From Aphidius gifuensis (taxonomy: Eukaryota > Arthropoda > Insecta > Hymenoptera > Braconidae), in contig NC_057788.1 of assembly GCF_014905175.1 (NCBI RefSeq), forward strand, positions 10,733,446 to 10,797,445: 64,000 bases of DNA. The letters are read 5' to 3'. Numbering within the stretch: position 1 is the stretch's first letter; the number at the start of each line of letters is the position of its first letter. Shown here piece by piece: positions 35,315 to 45,681 of the stretch. Under the pieces are notes generated by a model. The model had not been told where the DNA came from and ran no database searches. It worked only from the letters and a program-made list of their open reading frames with translations. Position numbers and translations under genes: made by a program.

Positions 35315-36440
35315 ATTTCTTTAGTCACCAAATTACGTAGATAAAAGTGAATATATTCAACGTTTATTAGAATTCTCTGACAGAATATTTTATATTTGGA
35401 GACCTCGAAGATTTGGCAAAACCTTTTTATTGCAAATGACTCGAGAAATTTGTAAAGGAGATCCAAAACCGTTCAGAAATCTACATATTGGACAAAAAGA
35501 AAATTGTTATAGCTGGAAGAGATATCCAGTTATCTATTTAAATTTTCAAAACGTGCAGGTACCTGCTGATAAAAAAAATTGTCAAAAAATATTTCAAGAC
35601 TCCATAACAAAAATGATTGTTCAACATAATTCAGAACATGAAGTTTATTTATCTGAAATGGTGAAAGAAAATGCTTCGCCTACTGGCATTTTTGATGCAC
35701 TTATAATAAGATTGGAGCAAACATACAGTAACAACGTTGTTATTTTTGGTGATGAACTAGATTATCCATTAATTAATATAGATTCAACTGAAATCAGAAC
35801 CATGAGATCAACAGTTTTGAAAACGTTTGTTATTGTCTTAAAAGATAATCTGAAAATCAAAACCGCTTTGATTCTAAGTATTATGCCATGTTATTTAACA
35901 GGTCTTCTATCGGAATTTAACACTTCGAATAATCTTACTTTTCGTACTGCATTCAATTCCATTTGCGGCTTTACAAACCAAGAAATATTGAATGTCTTCA
36001 AACAGAGACTTTGTTTTCTAGCCAGGTTACATAAAATAAGCGTTGATAAACTCATGGATCAACTGAAAAATAAATATAACGGTTATAGATTCAGTTCTTC
36101 ATCAATCGCTATGTACAATCCGTGGTGCATTGTAAAATATATGGAAAGCGGATCATTAGAAAACTTTTAGTTGCAATCGGGTTCACAATCATCCTTAACG
36201 AAGTATTTAACTAGAAATTTACCGAGAATCGTCTTTCACAATCAGCAAAGATAATTTATTGTCTTATGAAACTAACGGCGAAATTGATGTTTTAAGTTAT
36301 TTTTATTTTAGCGGTTGCCTGACAATCAAAAACTATTCTGAAATTGATGTACGGCCAACATATACCCTCGGTTATCCAAATACTGAAGTAGAACAGGGAA
36401 TTCAAAAAGTTTTGTCAAAAGACAACTTGAGAGATATAGT
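35315..36440 (+). pseudogene. AAA-ATPase-like protein (PF09820-type), disabled
   Basis: An open frame from 35325 to a TAG at 36168-36170 shows the hallmarks of the AAA-ATPase-like family that often carries a PD-(D/E)XK nuclease at its C-terminus: YVDKSEYIQRL, then the Walker A variant RPRRFGKT (about 35400), YPVIYLNFQNV, a Walker B-like VVIFGDELDYPLIN (about 35740), SIMPCYLTGLL, CGFTNQEI, and KNKYNGYRFSS..YNPWCIV. Beyond the TAG a second frame (36259 on) continues with VLSYFYFSGCLTIKNY and YTLGYPNTEVEQGI, as expected for the family. There is a frameshift near 35333 at the N-terminus, a stop at 36168 and a break near 36200. The nuclease part is cut off by a CCCTGGTG repeat element at 36449. 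The family is mainly bacterial, abundant in intracellular bacteria, so acquisition by transfer is likely but not shown. Confidence 0.72.
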
Positions 36441-36448
36441 CGAGGAAT

Positions 36449-37225
36449 CCCTGGTGAAAATATTTCTCCGCGATTTCTCCGAATTTCTCCCAAATTGATC
36501 TATGCAGAAAAATGAGCGAAGAAAGGTATCAAAATTTTTTTCCGAATTTACTCAAAATCGAATTGGGTAAAGTTCGGAAATATTTCTCCACAATAAAAAT
36601 ACGCGGAGAAACATGTAAAGAAATAATTTTACCACGGAGAAATTTTTTACGAATTTTCTCCGAATTGACTTGGGTGGAAAAACGTTCGGAAATATTTCTC
36701 CGCGATAAAAATACGCGGAGAAACGTGTGAAAATTAACGACGAGGATAAACTTTCCCACTCATTTTCCTACATTCATCAATTTGATGGAACGATCACGGG
36801 AATTTTGTAGGCCAAGTACCTCAGGTATATCAACTTTTTTGAAAAAAACTGTCTTTGAATTTTTATTTTTTTCGAAAAAAAAAAACAACATCATGCTTTG
36901 CGTTATGTAACAATTAGTAATTAGTCATTTTTTTGGAAAAATTGAAAATTGAAAAAGTCAGAAAAAAATTGAACAAATAGTGGAAAAAGTTGGAGAAAGG
37001 GTGGAGAGATTTGTCCGCCATTTCTCCAACCGTGTGAAAAAATAATTTTACTGCTGATAAATTTTTTCTAAAATCAACGACGAGGAGAAATTTTTCCGTC
37101 GTTTCTCCGAATCAACTTGGGTAAGGGAACGTTCGGAAATATTTCTCCGCGAAAAAAAACACGCGGATAAACATGTGAAAAAAATAATTTTACCGCGGAG
37201 AAATTCTTTCGAAATCAAATCTGAT
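36449..37225. repeat. CCCTGGTGAAAATATTTCTCCG subrepeat element
   Basis: Begins CCCTGGTGAAAATATTTCTC. Many units of 'TTTCTCCGCGATAAAAATACGCGGAGAAA' in both orientations follow. The same start occurs at 49900 and a related one at 38486. Open frames here are repeat-derived. Confidence 0.7.
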
Positions 37226-37354
37226 TTTTTTTTTAAAAAAAAGGCTCGACATCGATTTATGGGATCATTACCAAACCTCAGCATCCTCATTCAACTCTAT
37301 CATATTTTAATTAAATTTCTAAAAGATTAGAGACAGAAGGGGACAAAATATAAT

Positions 37355-37451
37355 AAGGCACGGTAGTAGTAGTTAATCTCATCTCACACATATTCCCATC
37401 AACACATATATATTTCTTTCTCATACTTGACTAAAGGCACTACCGTGCCTC
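37355..37451. mobile_element. Short hairpin MITE, copy 1 (copy 2 at 61540)
   Basis: AAGGCACGGTAGT at left and ACTACCGTGCCTC at right. The right half matches 61605-61635 closely (CTTGAC..AGGCACTACCGTGCC). Confidence 0.7.
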
Positions 37452-37790
37452 TTGATTTGATTTTGCTGTCTTTCCTCCGATTTCAAACTATCACGGTAAA
37501 AACAGCGAAGAAATTTTCCGCAATTTCTCCGATCTTATTTCATGTCAGTTTGTTCACATTTTTTTAGCAAAAAAAATGAAAATTTCGTATTTTTTTTTAT
37601 GTTTCAAGTACATCTTATTGTTTGTAAAAATACGAGACGGATGGGCACATTTTATTTATTTTTTTCGTCCAAAATTATTATGAAAAAATTTGAAAATAAT
37701 CCTGTTCACATTCCCTGTGAGCAGACGTATGTTTGGAAGAATTTTTGAATATTGAAATTTAAAAATTTTGTTATGGACAATTTTTTATAT
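37452..37790. other. No gene seen
   Basis: Contains a few stray TTTCTCCG units near 37510. Otherwise AT-rich. Confidence 0.4.
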
Positions 37791-38250
37791 TTACTAGCTT
37801 ATTACCACCTGGATCTTTACGAGTAGTGTAAATACGTTGAGCTAATAGTTTTAATAAATGTGGGGGTGTTATTTGATTGTTTTTTTTTTTAAATTAATTT
37901 AAAATAATGATGTAGATTTTAATATTATTTGGTTTTTTTTCGATATTTATATGTACTCGATATTTCCAAGATAATTTTTATAATGCAGAATATCGGCTGT
38001 TGCACTCATCAAAATGGTTTTTGAAAATTGACTTTTATCAATTTCAAGTAAGTATGCATTAATGTGTCATCATCATTTTCAATAGATCTCTCATGTATTT
38101 CATCGAGCATAAGCAACTTGCATTTTTCAAATGTTTGGCAAATTATTACATTTTCTACGGCAATAAGAATTCAACCTTGAAACTTTCCACATCCAGTTCC
38201 ACCCATTAAGACCATGAGATTTCGATTTTTATCTTGCATATTGCCTTTAT
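37790..38250 (-). pseudogene. DEAH-box helicase pseudogene
   Basis: Minus strand, 38250 to about 37960: NLMVLMGGTGCGKFQG is a P-loop (motif I, GxTGCGKS) with its final Ser changed, followed by a stop. After a deletion comes LLMLDEIHERSIEND, the DEAH motif II in its DEIH form, and after a frameshift ILMSATADILHYKNY, motif III (SAT). A coding-like stretch near 37860-37800 (LLKLLAQRIYTTRKDPGG) may be another piece. The order I-II-III is that of SF2 DEAH RNA helicases. The gap between I and II is much shorter than normal, and there are several stops. Which helicase it came from cannot be said. Confidence 0.72.
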
Positions 38251-38485
38251 ATTATTCGACCTTTATGGTCCCATATTGGTATTACCCCGAAATTTTCATG
38301 GATCCGATTATCGATTTGATTAATATTGTTGATCGATATCAACCAAGGACGTTAAATAGATTTTGTTTTTATCGTTGAAAAACTACCTAAGTAGTAATTT
38401 TAACCATGGAAAAAACTGAAATCTCAGTACTCAACAATACACCCAATAGTTTTTATTAACACGAAAATTATTCAATACCTAAGTA

Positions 38486-38804
38486 CCCTGGTGGAAAAAT
38501 TTCTCCGGCAATACTCTGGCATTACTTCGTATTTGGCCCATTGCCGGAGAAATTACATTGATGCTGGAATAATTTTGTCGACATGAAATTATTACCGGAA
38601 AAATTATTCCGGCATGAGATAAGTGAAGGAGAAAAAACTCCAGCATTGATCTCTTGACGGAGTATTTTCGCTGTTATCGATCTTATGCCGGAGTATTTTC
38701 TCCGTCATCAATTTTATGCCAGAATAATTTCTCAGGAAATGGGCCAAAAACGGAGTAATACCAGAGAAAGCCGGAGTAATGCCGGAAAAATATTTCCACC
38801 AGGG
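38486..38804. mobile_element. 319-bp TIR element, CCCTGGTGG ends, TA duplication
   Basis: CCCTGGTGGAAAAATTTCTC at left and TATTTCCACCAGGG at right; TA on both flanks (38484-38485, 38805-38806). The interior is 'CCGGCAT...ATGCCGGA' palindromic units. No coding content. TA duplication fits Tc1/mariner-type or CMC insertion. Confidence 0.85.
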
Positions 38805-38864
38805 TAGTACTGATTACTGAATAATAAATGTTAAAAAATATATTCTTTGGTTATACACGGAAAG

Positions 38865-39100
38865 AATTTTTACCGGAATATCACGTGGGAATGCTGAAGT
38901 GGCGGAACCGTTGACCTACAACGTAGTTTTCACAGGGACATACAACGAAATATTAAGTATAACCACGTGATTTTCTCGGGTTTACAATTGGATTCTTGAC
39001 CCTGGCTTTTTCACGTGAACAATCCTGTAAATAATGCGCGTTGCTTCATGATTTTCACGTGATTCACTTCAAAATGATATTATCGAGTGAAAGTAAATAA
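38865..39100. repeat. Fragment related to the CACTGAGAG transposase element
   Basis: ATCACGTGGGAATG, ACGTAGTTTTCACAGGG and CTTTTTCACGTGAAC units resemble the arms at 32350-32690 and 34400-34830. Confidence 0.5.
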
Positions 39101-39439
39101 TTTGAAGTTTTATATCATTTGTCAAAGTTGGAAGACAGAAGGTATTTCACCATCATGCTTAGGATACATTGTAGAAAATACTTTTGAATGATGTATACAT
39201 GAAGTTATCAATCTACCTCATACAAACAGTTCGAATATAAACGAGTCTATATATAGATAAAAAATTAGTAATTGTAACAGATTATTTTTTGTAAATTTTG
39301 TAATTGATAAAATAATGATTTTATAAATATTCATATGTACAGAGTGAATCATTTCATTGTTTGGTTATATGAAAAATAATAAAATTTACGTATCAAAAAA
39401 TATTATATAAATGAATATACATTTATTTTTTTGCTTGTA

Positions 39440-39680
39440 CAAAAAAAAAAAATTTAACAAAAAGTATTTGTTAAATTAACAAACAGCTGTTTGTAAATTT
39501 CGTTTTACAAACAGAAATTTGTAAAATTAACAAACAGCTGTTTGTAAATGTCATTTTACAAACAAATATTTGTAGACCTAATTTAACAAATAAAATGTTT
39601 GTTAAATTAACAAACGTTTTGTTGGTGGACCTAAATTAACAAACTGAATTTGTTAATTTTACCAACTATTATTTACTGTG
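39440..39680. repeat. AACAAACAGCTGTTTGT palindromic array
   Basis: At least six palindromic units (for example TTAACAAACAGCTGTTTGTAA at 39476 and 39528). It ends with TTACTGTGCA, a MITE-like terminus. It abuts the broken 3' end of the LRR pseudogene. Confidence 0.75.
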
Positions 39681-39682
39681 CA

Positions 39683-40587
39683 TGAAAATAATGTAATCTC
39701 AAATGTTTTAAATTCTTGCAATATTCAACGATTGTATTGGCTAAGTCAGGCATCATATTACGAAAAAAACCAAGATATTCCAAGTTTTGAAAGTTAATCC
39801 ATTTGTTGAGGGGAATTTCAGCTATATCATAAGGACTTCGTGGAATATCAAGATGTTTTAGATTTTTGCATGCATGTACTAAAAATAGTATCGAGTAACT
39901 TTGTAGAGAAGTTAATCATTTCTTCCCATATATATATATCCAGTTATTTTCATCGTCAGGTCGATATATTCCAAATTGATTAGTTTATTAAAGAGAGAAA
40001 AGTTTCTGTGTATATGATTATTATATAGTGCAATGTTAAGATGAACGAGTGTTGTTATGTCTGCTATTTCTTGAATATTTATGTTGTCTAGACAGAAGCC
40101 AGCTGATGTTAATTTTTGAAGATTTTTAAATTTTTCAACACTCTAAAAATAACAAAAATTTATTTAAATAATTTATACTCATTTAATTAATATTATTGTT
40201 TGTCTCTAGTGATGAACAACTAGTTGGTATTTAATAACAAATTACCATAAAAATATTTTGTTTCCGGTCCTGAAGAGACTTAGAAAATAAATGAATTTCA
40301 TTAATTTCTTTTGGAAGACTATTAATTATTGCAGAAAGATTAATTACCTCATTCGAGTAATTGTGATCCACCGTTACTTTAATGCATTTTAATTTATCCA
40401 GCTGTGTAAATGCTTGAACAAAGTGATGAGCATTATCAATTAAGGAATTATCATCAAATTTACATTCCAAGATTGTTAAATTTTTACAATGATTACCAAC
40501 AAATGGCAAAATACTTGAATCACAAACATCTGAGAGAGACAATTCTTCTAAATACTTGCCACATCTTAATAATATTTCTTTCAGGTA
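39683..40587 (-). pseudogene. F-box/LRR pseudogene, 3' part (exons 2b and 3)
   Basis: Minus strand: exon 40587-40246 (LKEILLRCGKYLEELSLSDV, PFVGNHCKNLTILECKFDD) and exon 40142 to about 39683, with splice sites at the same places as the intact gene at 20973. Exon 3 runs into a stop after VEYIDL-like LRR text near 39920 and is then truncated by the palindromic array at 39440-39680. The 5' part of the same gene lies at 45382-45660, beyond the inserted 4.8-kb element. Confidence 0.85.
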
Positions 40588-40956
40588 CCTAGCAAAAATG
40601 GCGACACTAATCCGACAGTCGGTTTGTGCACTGATCTCATACAAAAACGACACAAAACCGACACACGACTATAAGAATTTCTAAGTCACAAAAATAAATA
40701 GTAAGAAGCATTTAAAAAATAAAATATTATGTCTAAAAATTTCTAAATAATATTCTCACAATTTAAGACACATTAGAATTTTATTTAAATAATTTTTTTA
40801 TTGAAAAAACTCAATTCTGTTTATGTATTAAAAGTGAGGTTAGCTGTCAGAATCATCTGTACACGACTATGAGAATTGTAAATCCGACACAAATCCGACA
40901 GACGTACGACAGTATATTTTTATTTTGTATTTAATATCAAAAAAAGCATTTCATGT

Positions 40957-41053
40957 TACAAGGGCAGTGGGAATAATGTGTGAATTTCCAAAGCGTAAGA
41001 GGGGTAGTGCGCTTTTTGGAAATTCACACATTATTACCACTGTCCCTAGTAAC
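40957..41053. mobile_element. Hairpin MITE
   Basis: Arms GTTACAAGGGCAGTGGGAAT and ACCACTGTCCCTAGTAAC enclose TGTGTGAATTTCCA / GGAAATTCACACA, near-perfect inverted repeat of about 40 bp. Confidence 0.8.
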
Positions 41054-41068
41054 ATAAAATATGGTTCG

Positions 41069-41191
41069 TTACATGTGCCCAATCAGAGAGTGTGCTCTCA
41101 ACGAATTTGGAGGGGCAAGCACGAGCCTTGGCGAGTGTTTCCCCTCCAAATGAGTTGAGAGCACACTCTCTGAGTGGACACTTGTAACGAA
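41069..41191. mobile_element. Hairpin MITE
   Basis: GTTACATGTGCCCAATCAGAG pairs with CTCTGAGTGGACACTTGTAAC and the inner GAGTGTGCTCTCAAC with GTTGAGAGCACACTC. Arms of about 50 bp. Confidence 0.8.
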
Positions 41192-41628
41192 ATATACTAT
41201 TATTAATAAAAATTTTTGTTCAATATTAAAGTTATAATATTTTAATAATTTTAGGCATATTAGATTTTTTTTTTTTTGAATAAATTTTGACAAAAAAAAT
41301 AATTGGAATCGTCTGTGAGAATTTGCGAATTGCAAAAATTTTTGTTTAATAATAAAATTATAATCTTTTAATAATTATAGGCATATTAGATTTTTTTTTA
41401 ATTGTTTTATTAGAAAATTATCATTTTTTGGTTTTTTTATGAGGTTAAGATCGGTTTTTTTTAAAACACTTTTTTTTCAAAACGAATACATTCAATCAGT
41501 TTTCCATGTTTTTGGTTTTTTTGTAACTCGAATGTAATTTGTAATGAAACCATGTATTTGGTTTCCCATGTTTTCAATTATTTTTTTTGTCAAAATTTAT
41601 TCGAAAAAAAAATATCTAATATGCTTAA

Positions 41629-42177
41629 GGTTGATTCCCAGTCGCATCACCGAACCAATATTTATGCCACGAAGGGCCCGTATATCAATAACGCTATTTT
41701 TTATTCCTGTGTCCTAAAATTTTTTGTGGCGCCACTGATGAAAAAACCAAGTTCTTTAGTAGTATGTGTGTCGTGGCTACACACTAGCGAGCAAAGATTG
41801 CATCGTACACTGAAGCCGTGCTTGTGTTCATGTCTGTGTGCTGAGCTTCTCGCGAAATTTTTGAATTCTAAAGATATTTATTTTTTAAACGCAACAGACG
41901 AAATACTAAAAATTTATATCAAAAAATTTGTCTTTTCTAGCACTACAAACTGATAGAAATTTAAGGTTTTCTGTTGCGTTTTGAAAAAGTTATTAATAAA
42001 AATATGAGGTACCGCATATACCTTGCATGTTAAAGTTGTCAACTTTGACAGTAAATATCTCAAAAAAACCACTCAAAAAAAAATTGAAAAAAATTGACAA
42101 TGTAGATAATTATTTCATTTAAAAAAAAAAAAAAAAAAAAAAAAATCTGTTGCGATTTCAGATTTCCATAATCAACC
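41629..42177. mobile_element. TTAA-flanked TIR element D
   Basis: GGTTGATT at left and AATCAACC at right, with TTAA at 41625-41628 and 42178-42181. The family palindrome AAAGTTGTCAACTTT is at 42031-42045, about 130 bp from the right end, so D is inverted relative to B and C. Its right portion and flank (from 42046) are duplicated at 44762-44958. Confidence 0.82.
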
Positions 42178-42290
42178 TTAAAATTATTAAAATATTATAA
42201 TTTTAATATTGAACAAAAATTTTTATTGATAAAATTCTTTTTTTTATATTAAGGCCAGGCCCTTAACATCTAGTGACAAAATTGTGACTA

Positions 42291-44324
42291 CACTGAAAAA
42301 AATTTTTTCTATTTTTAAGACAAAAAGTTCTTAATAATAGAAGTTTTCTTCTTGCAAAAAAATGGATTTGGATTAAGAAAAAGTTGATTTGGATTGAGAC
42401 AAAGACTTCTAATCAAATCATAAAAACAATGAATCATGAAAAAAACGTCTTGGTTCAAAACAAATTGTTCATGTTTTTAGAAGTATACTTCTTGGATTAT
42501 GAACAAAAGTGTCTCGGTCCAAGGCAAATTGTTCATGTTTTTAGAAGTATACTTCTTGGATTATGGATAAATGTGTCTTGGATCGAGACGAACTGTTCAT
42601 GTTTTTAGAAGTATGCTTCTTGGATTATGGATAAATGTGTCTTGGACCGAGACAAACTGTTCATGTTTTTAGAAGTATGCTTCTTGGTTATGAACAAAAG
42701 TCAATGAGTTCAAGACTCTTATAATGTTATGTTTTAAGTATTCTTCTTGAATTATGAATCGATATGTCTCGGTTCAAGGCAATATTGTTTTTATTTATGA
42801 ACATTTATTCTCAATAGGATTGAAAATAAAAAAAATAAAAAAAATTTTTCAATTACAAACTTGTAATTTGTAATTTTTTTTTTCCTGCAATTTTTATTTT
42901 ATAATTTTTTTTCCTACAATTTTTTTTTTTTTTTACCTAACGCGGGACCCGAACCTATGACCGTAAAACCTATCTAATCTAAACCTGTGCCTTAGCTCGC
43001 TTAACCACGGGCGCGATATGGAAACGGGAAGTTATTTGTATTACTTTAGTGACAAGATATTTTTTTTTTTTTAAATTTATTACATGAACAAATGAACTAA
43101 AACTACCACGTATCAATTTGTATTACTTTAGTGTACTATTGTATTATTTTATGTTTTCTAAATTTTATTAAACATTTAGATAACATTTTATCAGTATTAT
43201 TATTTAAGAATATAAACAATTTAAATGCTAGTATTTTGAGTCGATTCAATATTGCCACATTTTGTATTTTAATAAATTAAATTTAACATTTATTTGATTT
43301 AATTTATTTTTAGAATGTACTGATATAAAACTTAAAAAAAAAATAATACATTTTTTTTCAATTTTCGATTATAATTAAGTTTTTCTTTACAGTCAGTAAA
43401 TCTTAAATTTTTCAATAATTCTAACTATTATATTATTGTTGTTTATATTCTTAAATAATAATAATGATAAAATGTTATTATATGTTTAACAATTATTTGG
43501 AAACATAAAAAATGTTTCGATATAACAAAAGAATGATATTATAGTAATTTAATAATTAATTATAAAAAATATATATATACGTGTAGTTTCAGTTCATTTG
43601 TATAATAATTTTAAAAAATTATCTTGTCACTAAAGTAATTAAATCTTTCCGTTTCTTTATCGCTATTAACTTAAACACAATTTATTTTGTCATACAATAT
43701 CCCGCGTTAAATAAAATTGTAGGAAAAAAATTATAAAATAAAATTGCAGGAAAAAATTGAAAATTACAACTGTGATTGAAAAATTTTTTATTTTTTATTT
43801 TCACTAATAATGTGTTCATTCTAACAGACGAAGAATATTCTAAAAACATAAACAATATGATGAACACTTTTGTTCATAATCAAATGCTATAAACATGACG
43901 ATTGGGCTACGACACATTTCGGCATAAAAAGTTTTCGTCCAGAACATTTATCCGCCAATCGAAAGCCAACTTCAAAAAAACATGAACCGGTCGGCACATT
44001 TATCCATAATCCAGAAGCATACTTCTAAAAAACTAAGTAGAACAAATCTTTCGATCCAAGACACATTTATCCATAATCCAGAGTATACTTCAAAAACATG
44101 AACAATTTGCCTTGGACCGAGACACTTTTGTTCATAATCCAGAAGTATACTTCTAAAAACATGAACAATTTGTTTTTGAACCAAGACGTTTTCATGATTC
44201 AAGAAGTTTTTTATGATTTGGATTAAGAAGTCTTTGTCTCAATCCAAATCAACTTTTTCTTAATCCAAATCCATTTTTTTGCAAGAAGAAAACTTCTATC
44301 TGACAGAAGTTTTTTTTTTCAGTG
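42291..44324. mobile_element. 2.0-kb CACTG-ended element with palindromic subrepeat arms
   Basis: Starts CACTGAAAAAAATTTTTT, ends TTTTTTTTTTCAGTG; TA duplicated (42289-42290, 44325-44326). Arms of about 400 bp are inverted copies and consist of a roughly 70-bp unit with 'GAAGTATACTTCTTGGATTATG' repeated four or more times. The core holds a tRNA-like segment (42933-43020) and AT-rich sequence. Open frames in the arms are repeat artefacts. Confidence 0.85.
42936..43018 (-). other. Degenerate tRNA-like (pol III box) segment
   Basis: Minus strand: GTGGTTAAGCGAGCTAAGGC resembles an A-box with D-loop and CATAGGTTCGGGTCCCGC a B-box with T-loop, about 50 nt apart, the layout of a Leu/Ser-type tRNA. 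Acceptor and T stems pair poorly, so it is not a working tRNA gene. Confidence 0.45.
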
Positions 44325-44454
44325 TAGGTTTGCACCTCGAATTTTTGTCCCACGATAACAATTTTATTTTTAATTAAATGACTAAAAAAAATATATCAAA
44401 ATGTTCAAAAAAATGGCACACGTGTCGGAAATTATGTCTCCAAGTGATGTAATA

Positions 44455-44582
44455 AGTCTAAATAATTTTAATTACTGTTTTTTTGACAGATTAGCTTGTC
44501 GGCCATCACTGAGATGTACACTCATTTTAGATGGCCGACAAACTAGTCTGCCAAAAAAACAATAATTAAGTATTTAGGCTTT
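44455..44582. mobile_element. Hairpin MITE
   Basis: TAATTACTGTTTTTTTGACAG / CTGCCAAAAAAACAATAATTA with inner GTCGGCCATC / GATGGCCGAC; arms about 40 bp. Confidence 0.75.
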
Positions 44583-44625
44583 TAACCAAAAAATAAAATT
44601 GATATCGTGGAACAAATTGAAGGTC

Positions 44626-44760
44626 GCTATATAATAATAATTATAGATAATATGAACAATCTGAACACACACACACTGACACACACACACACTTGGTACA
44701 TCGGCCATCGTTTACGAGTGTGTGTTCAGATATTCATATTATCTATAATTATTCTATGAT
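44626..44760. mobile_element. Hairpin MITE with CA-repeat loop
   Basis: AATTATAGATAATATGAA and TCTGAACACACAC on the left are inverted as GTGTGTGTTCAGATATTCATATTATCTATAATT on the right. The loop contains a CACACA run. Confidence 0.75.
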
Positions 44761-44761
44761 G

Positions 44762-44958
44762 ACAGTAAATATCTCAAAAAAACCACTCAAAAAAAAATTG
44801 AAAAAAATTGACAATGTAGATAATTATTTCATTTAAACATAAGAAAAAAAAAAAAAAAATCTGTTGCGATTTCAGATTTCCATAATCAACCTTAAAATTA
44901 TTAAAATATTATAATTTTAATATTGAACAAAAATTTTTATTGATAAAATTCTTTTTTT
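44762..44958. repeat. Duplicate of 42046-42245
   Basis: Nearly identical to the right end and flank of element D (GACAGTAAATATCTCAAAAAAACC through the ATTGAACAAAAATTTTTATTG stretch). Difference is mainly in the A run. Confidence 0.85.
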
Positions 44959-45381
44959 TTATATTAAATACAAAATAAAAATATACTGTCGTACATCTGT
45001 CGGATTTGTGTCGGATTTACAATTCTCACAGTCGTGTGTCGGAATTGTGTGAGAATTGTAAAATCTCACAGTCGTGTGTCGGAATTGTGTGAGAATTGTA
45101 AAATCTCACAGTCGTGTACAGATGATTCTGACAGCTAACCTCACTTTTAATACATAAACAGAATTGAGTTTTTTCAATAAAAAAATTATTTAAAAAAAAT
45201 TCTAATGTGTCTTAAATTGTGAGAATATTATTTAGAAATTTTTAGACATAATATTTTATTTTTTGAGTGCTTCTTACTATTTATTTTTGTGACTTAGAAA
45301 TTCTTATAGTCGTGTGTCGGTTTTGTGTCGTTTTTGTATGAGATCAGTGCACAAACCGACTATCGGCATTTTCGCTAGGGC

Positions 45382-45681
45382 GTATGATTGTGTTAACAAA
45401 CGGTTATCATAAGAACGCCCAATTGATGATTTACATTTGTATTTTCTAATGTCATACCAAGCTAGTTGACATGCCTCTTTCCATTTGGTACAAACTACAA
45501 TAAAATATATCAAATTTAAAAATTCATAATACACACATTGATATTTTATTGATAAAATGGAAAGTCTATTTTGATAGTAATATACATATATTCACCTTTT
45601 TCCATGTCTATCCTTTCTGGTATTGGCAACAAGATGATTTTTGCTAATGCGTCGTAGTCTGACGTAGTTGATGACGACTTT
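45382..45681 (-). pseudogene. F-box/LRR pseudogene, 5' part
   Basis: Minus strand: exon ending at 45596 with LAKIILLPIPERIDMEK (F-box) and exon 45494-45382 with VCTKWKEACQLAWYDIRKYK, then interrupted by the 4.8-kb element. Upstream, 45720-45660 aligns with the first exon of the intact gene only at the DNA level (AAAGACCAACAAACCTTTGG) because of a frameshift. Confidence 0.85.

Larger units (their letters stand above)
40588..45381. mobile_element. 4.8-kb inverted-repeat element inserted in the F-box/LRR gene
   Basis: The left end CCTAGCAAAAATGGCGACA and the right end TATCGGCATTTTCGCTAGG begin inverted arms of about 370 bp (40588-40945 versus 44965-45381; for example GTCGGTTTGTGCACTGATC / GATCAGTGCACAAACCGAC). 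The gene sequence resumes with GTA on both sides (40585-40587, 45382-45384), a 3-bp duplication, with two extra bases at the right. A roughly 40-bp unit is tandemly repeated in the right arm (45030-45118). The interior is filled with other elements (40957-41190 hairpins, 41629-42177, 42291-44324, 44455-44757). No transposase seen. Confidence 0.85.

Noticed and set aside
35315..36440. Bacterial contamination or a bacterial operon
   Set aside because: The gene is embedded in the same eukaryotic repeats as the rest of the window, and no neighbouring bacterial gene is present.
41552..41953. 133-codon open frame
   Set aside because: It spans the boundary and interior of non-coding element D, and related elements have no equivalent frame.
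42936..43018. Functional tRNA gene
   Set aside because: A- and B-box-like sequences exist, but acceptor and T stems do not pair and it lies inside a transposon.
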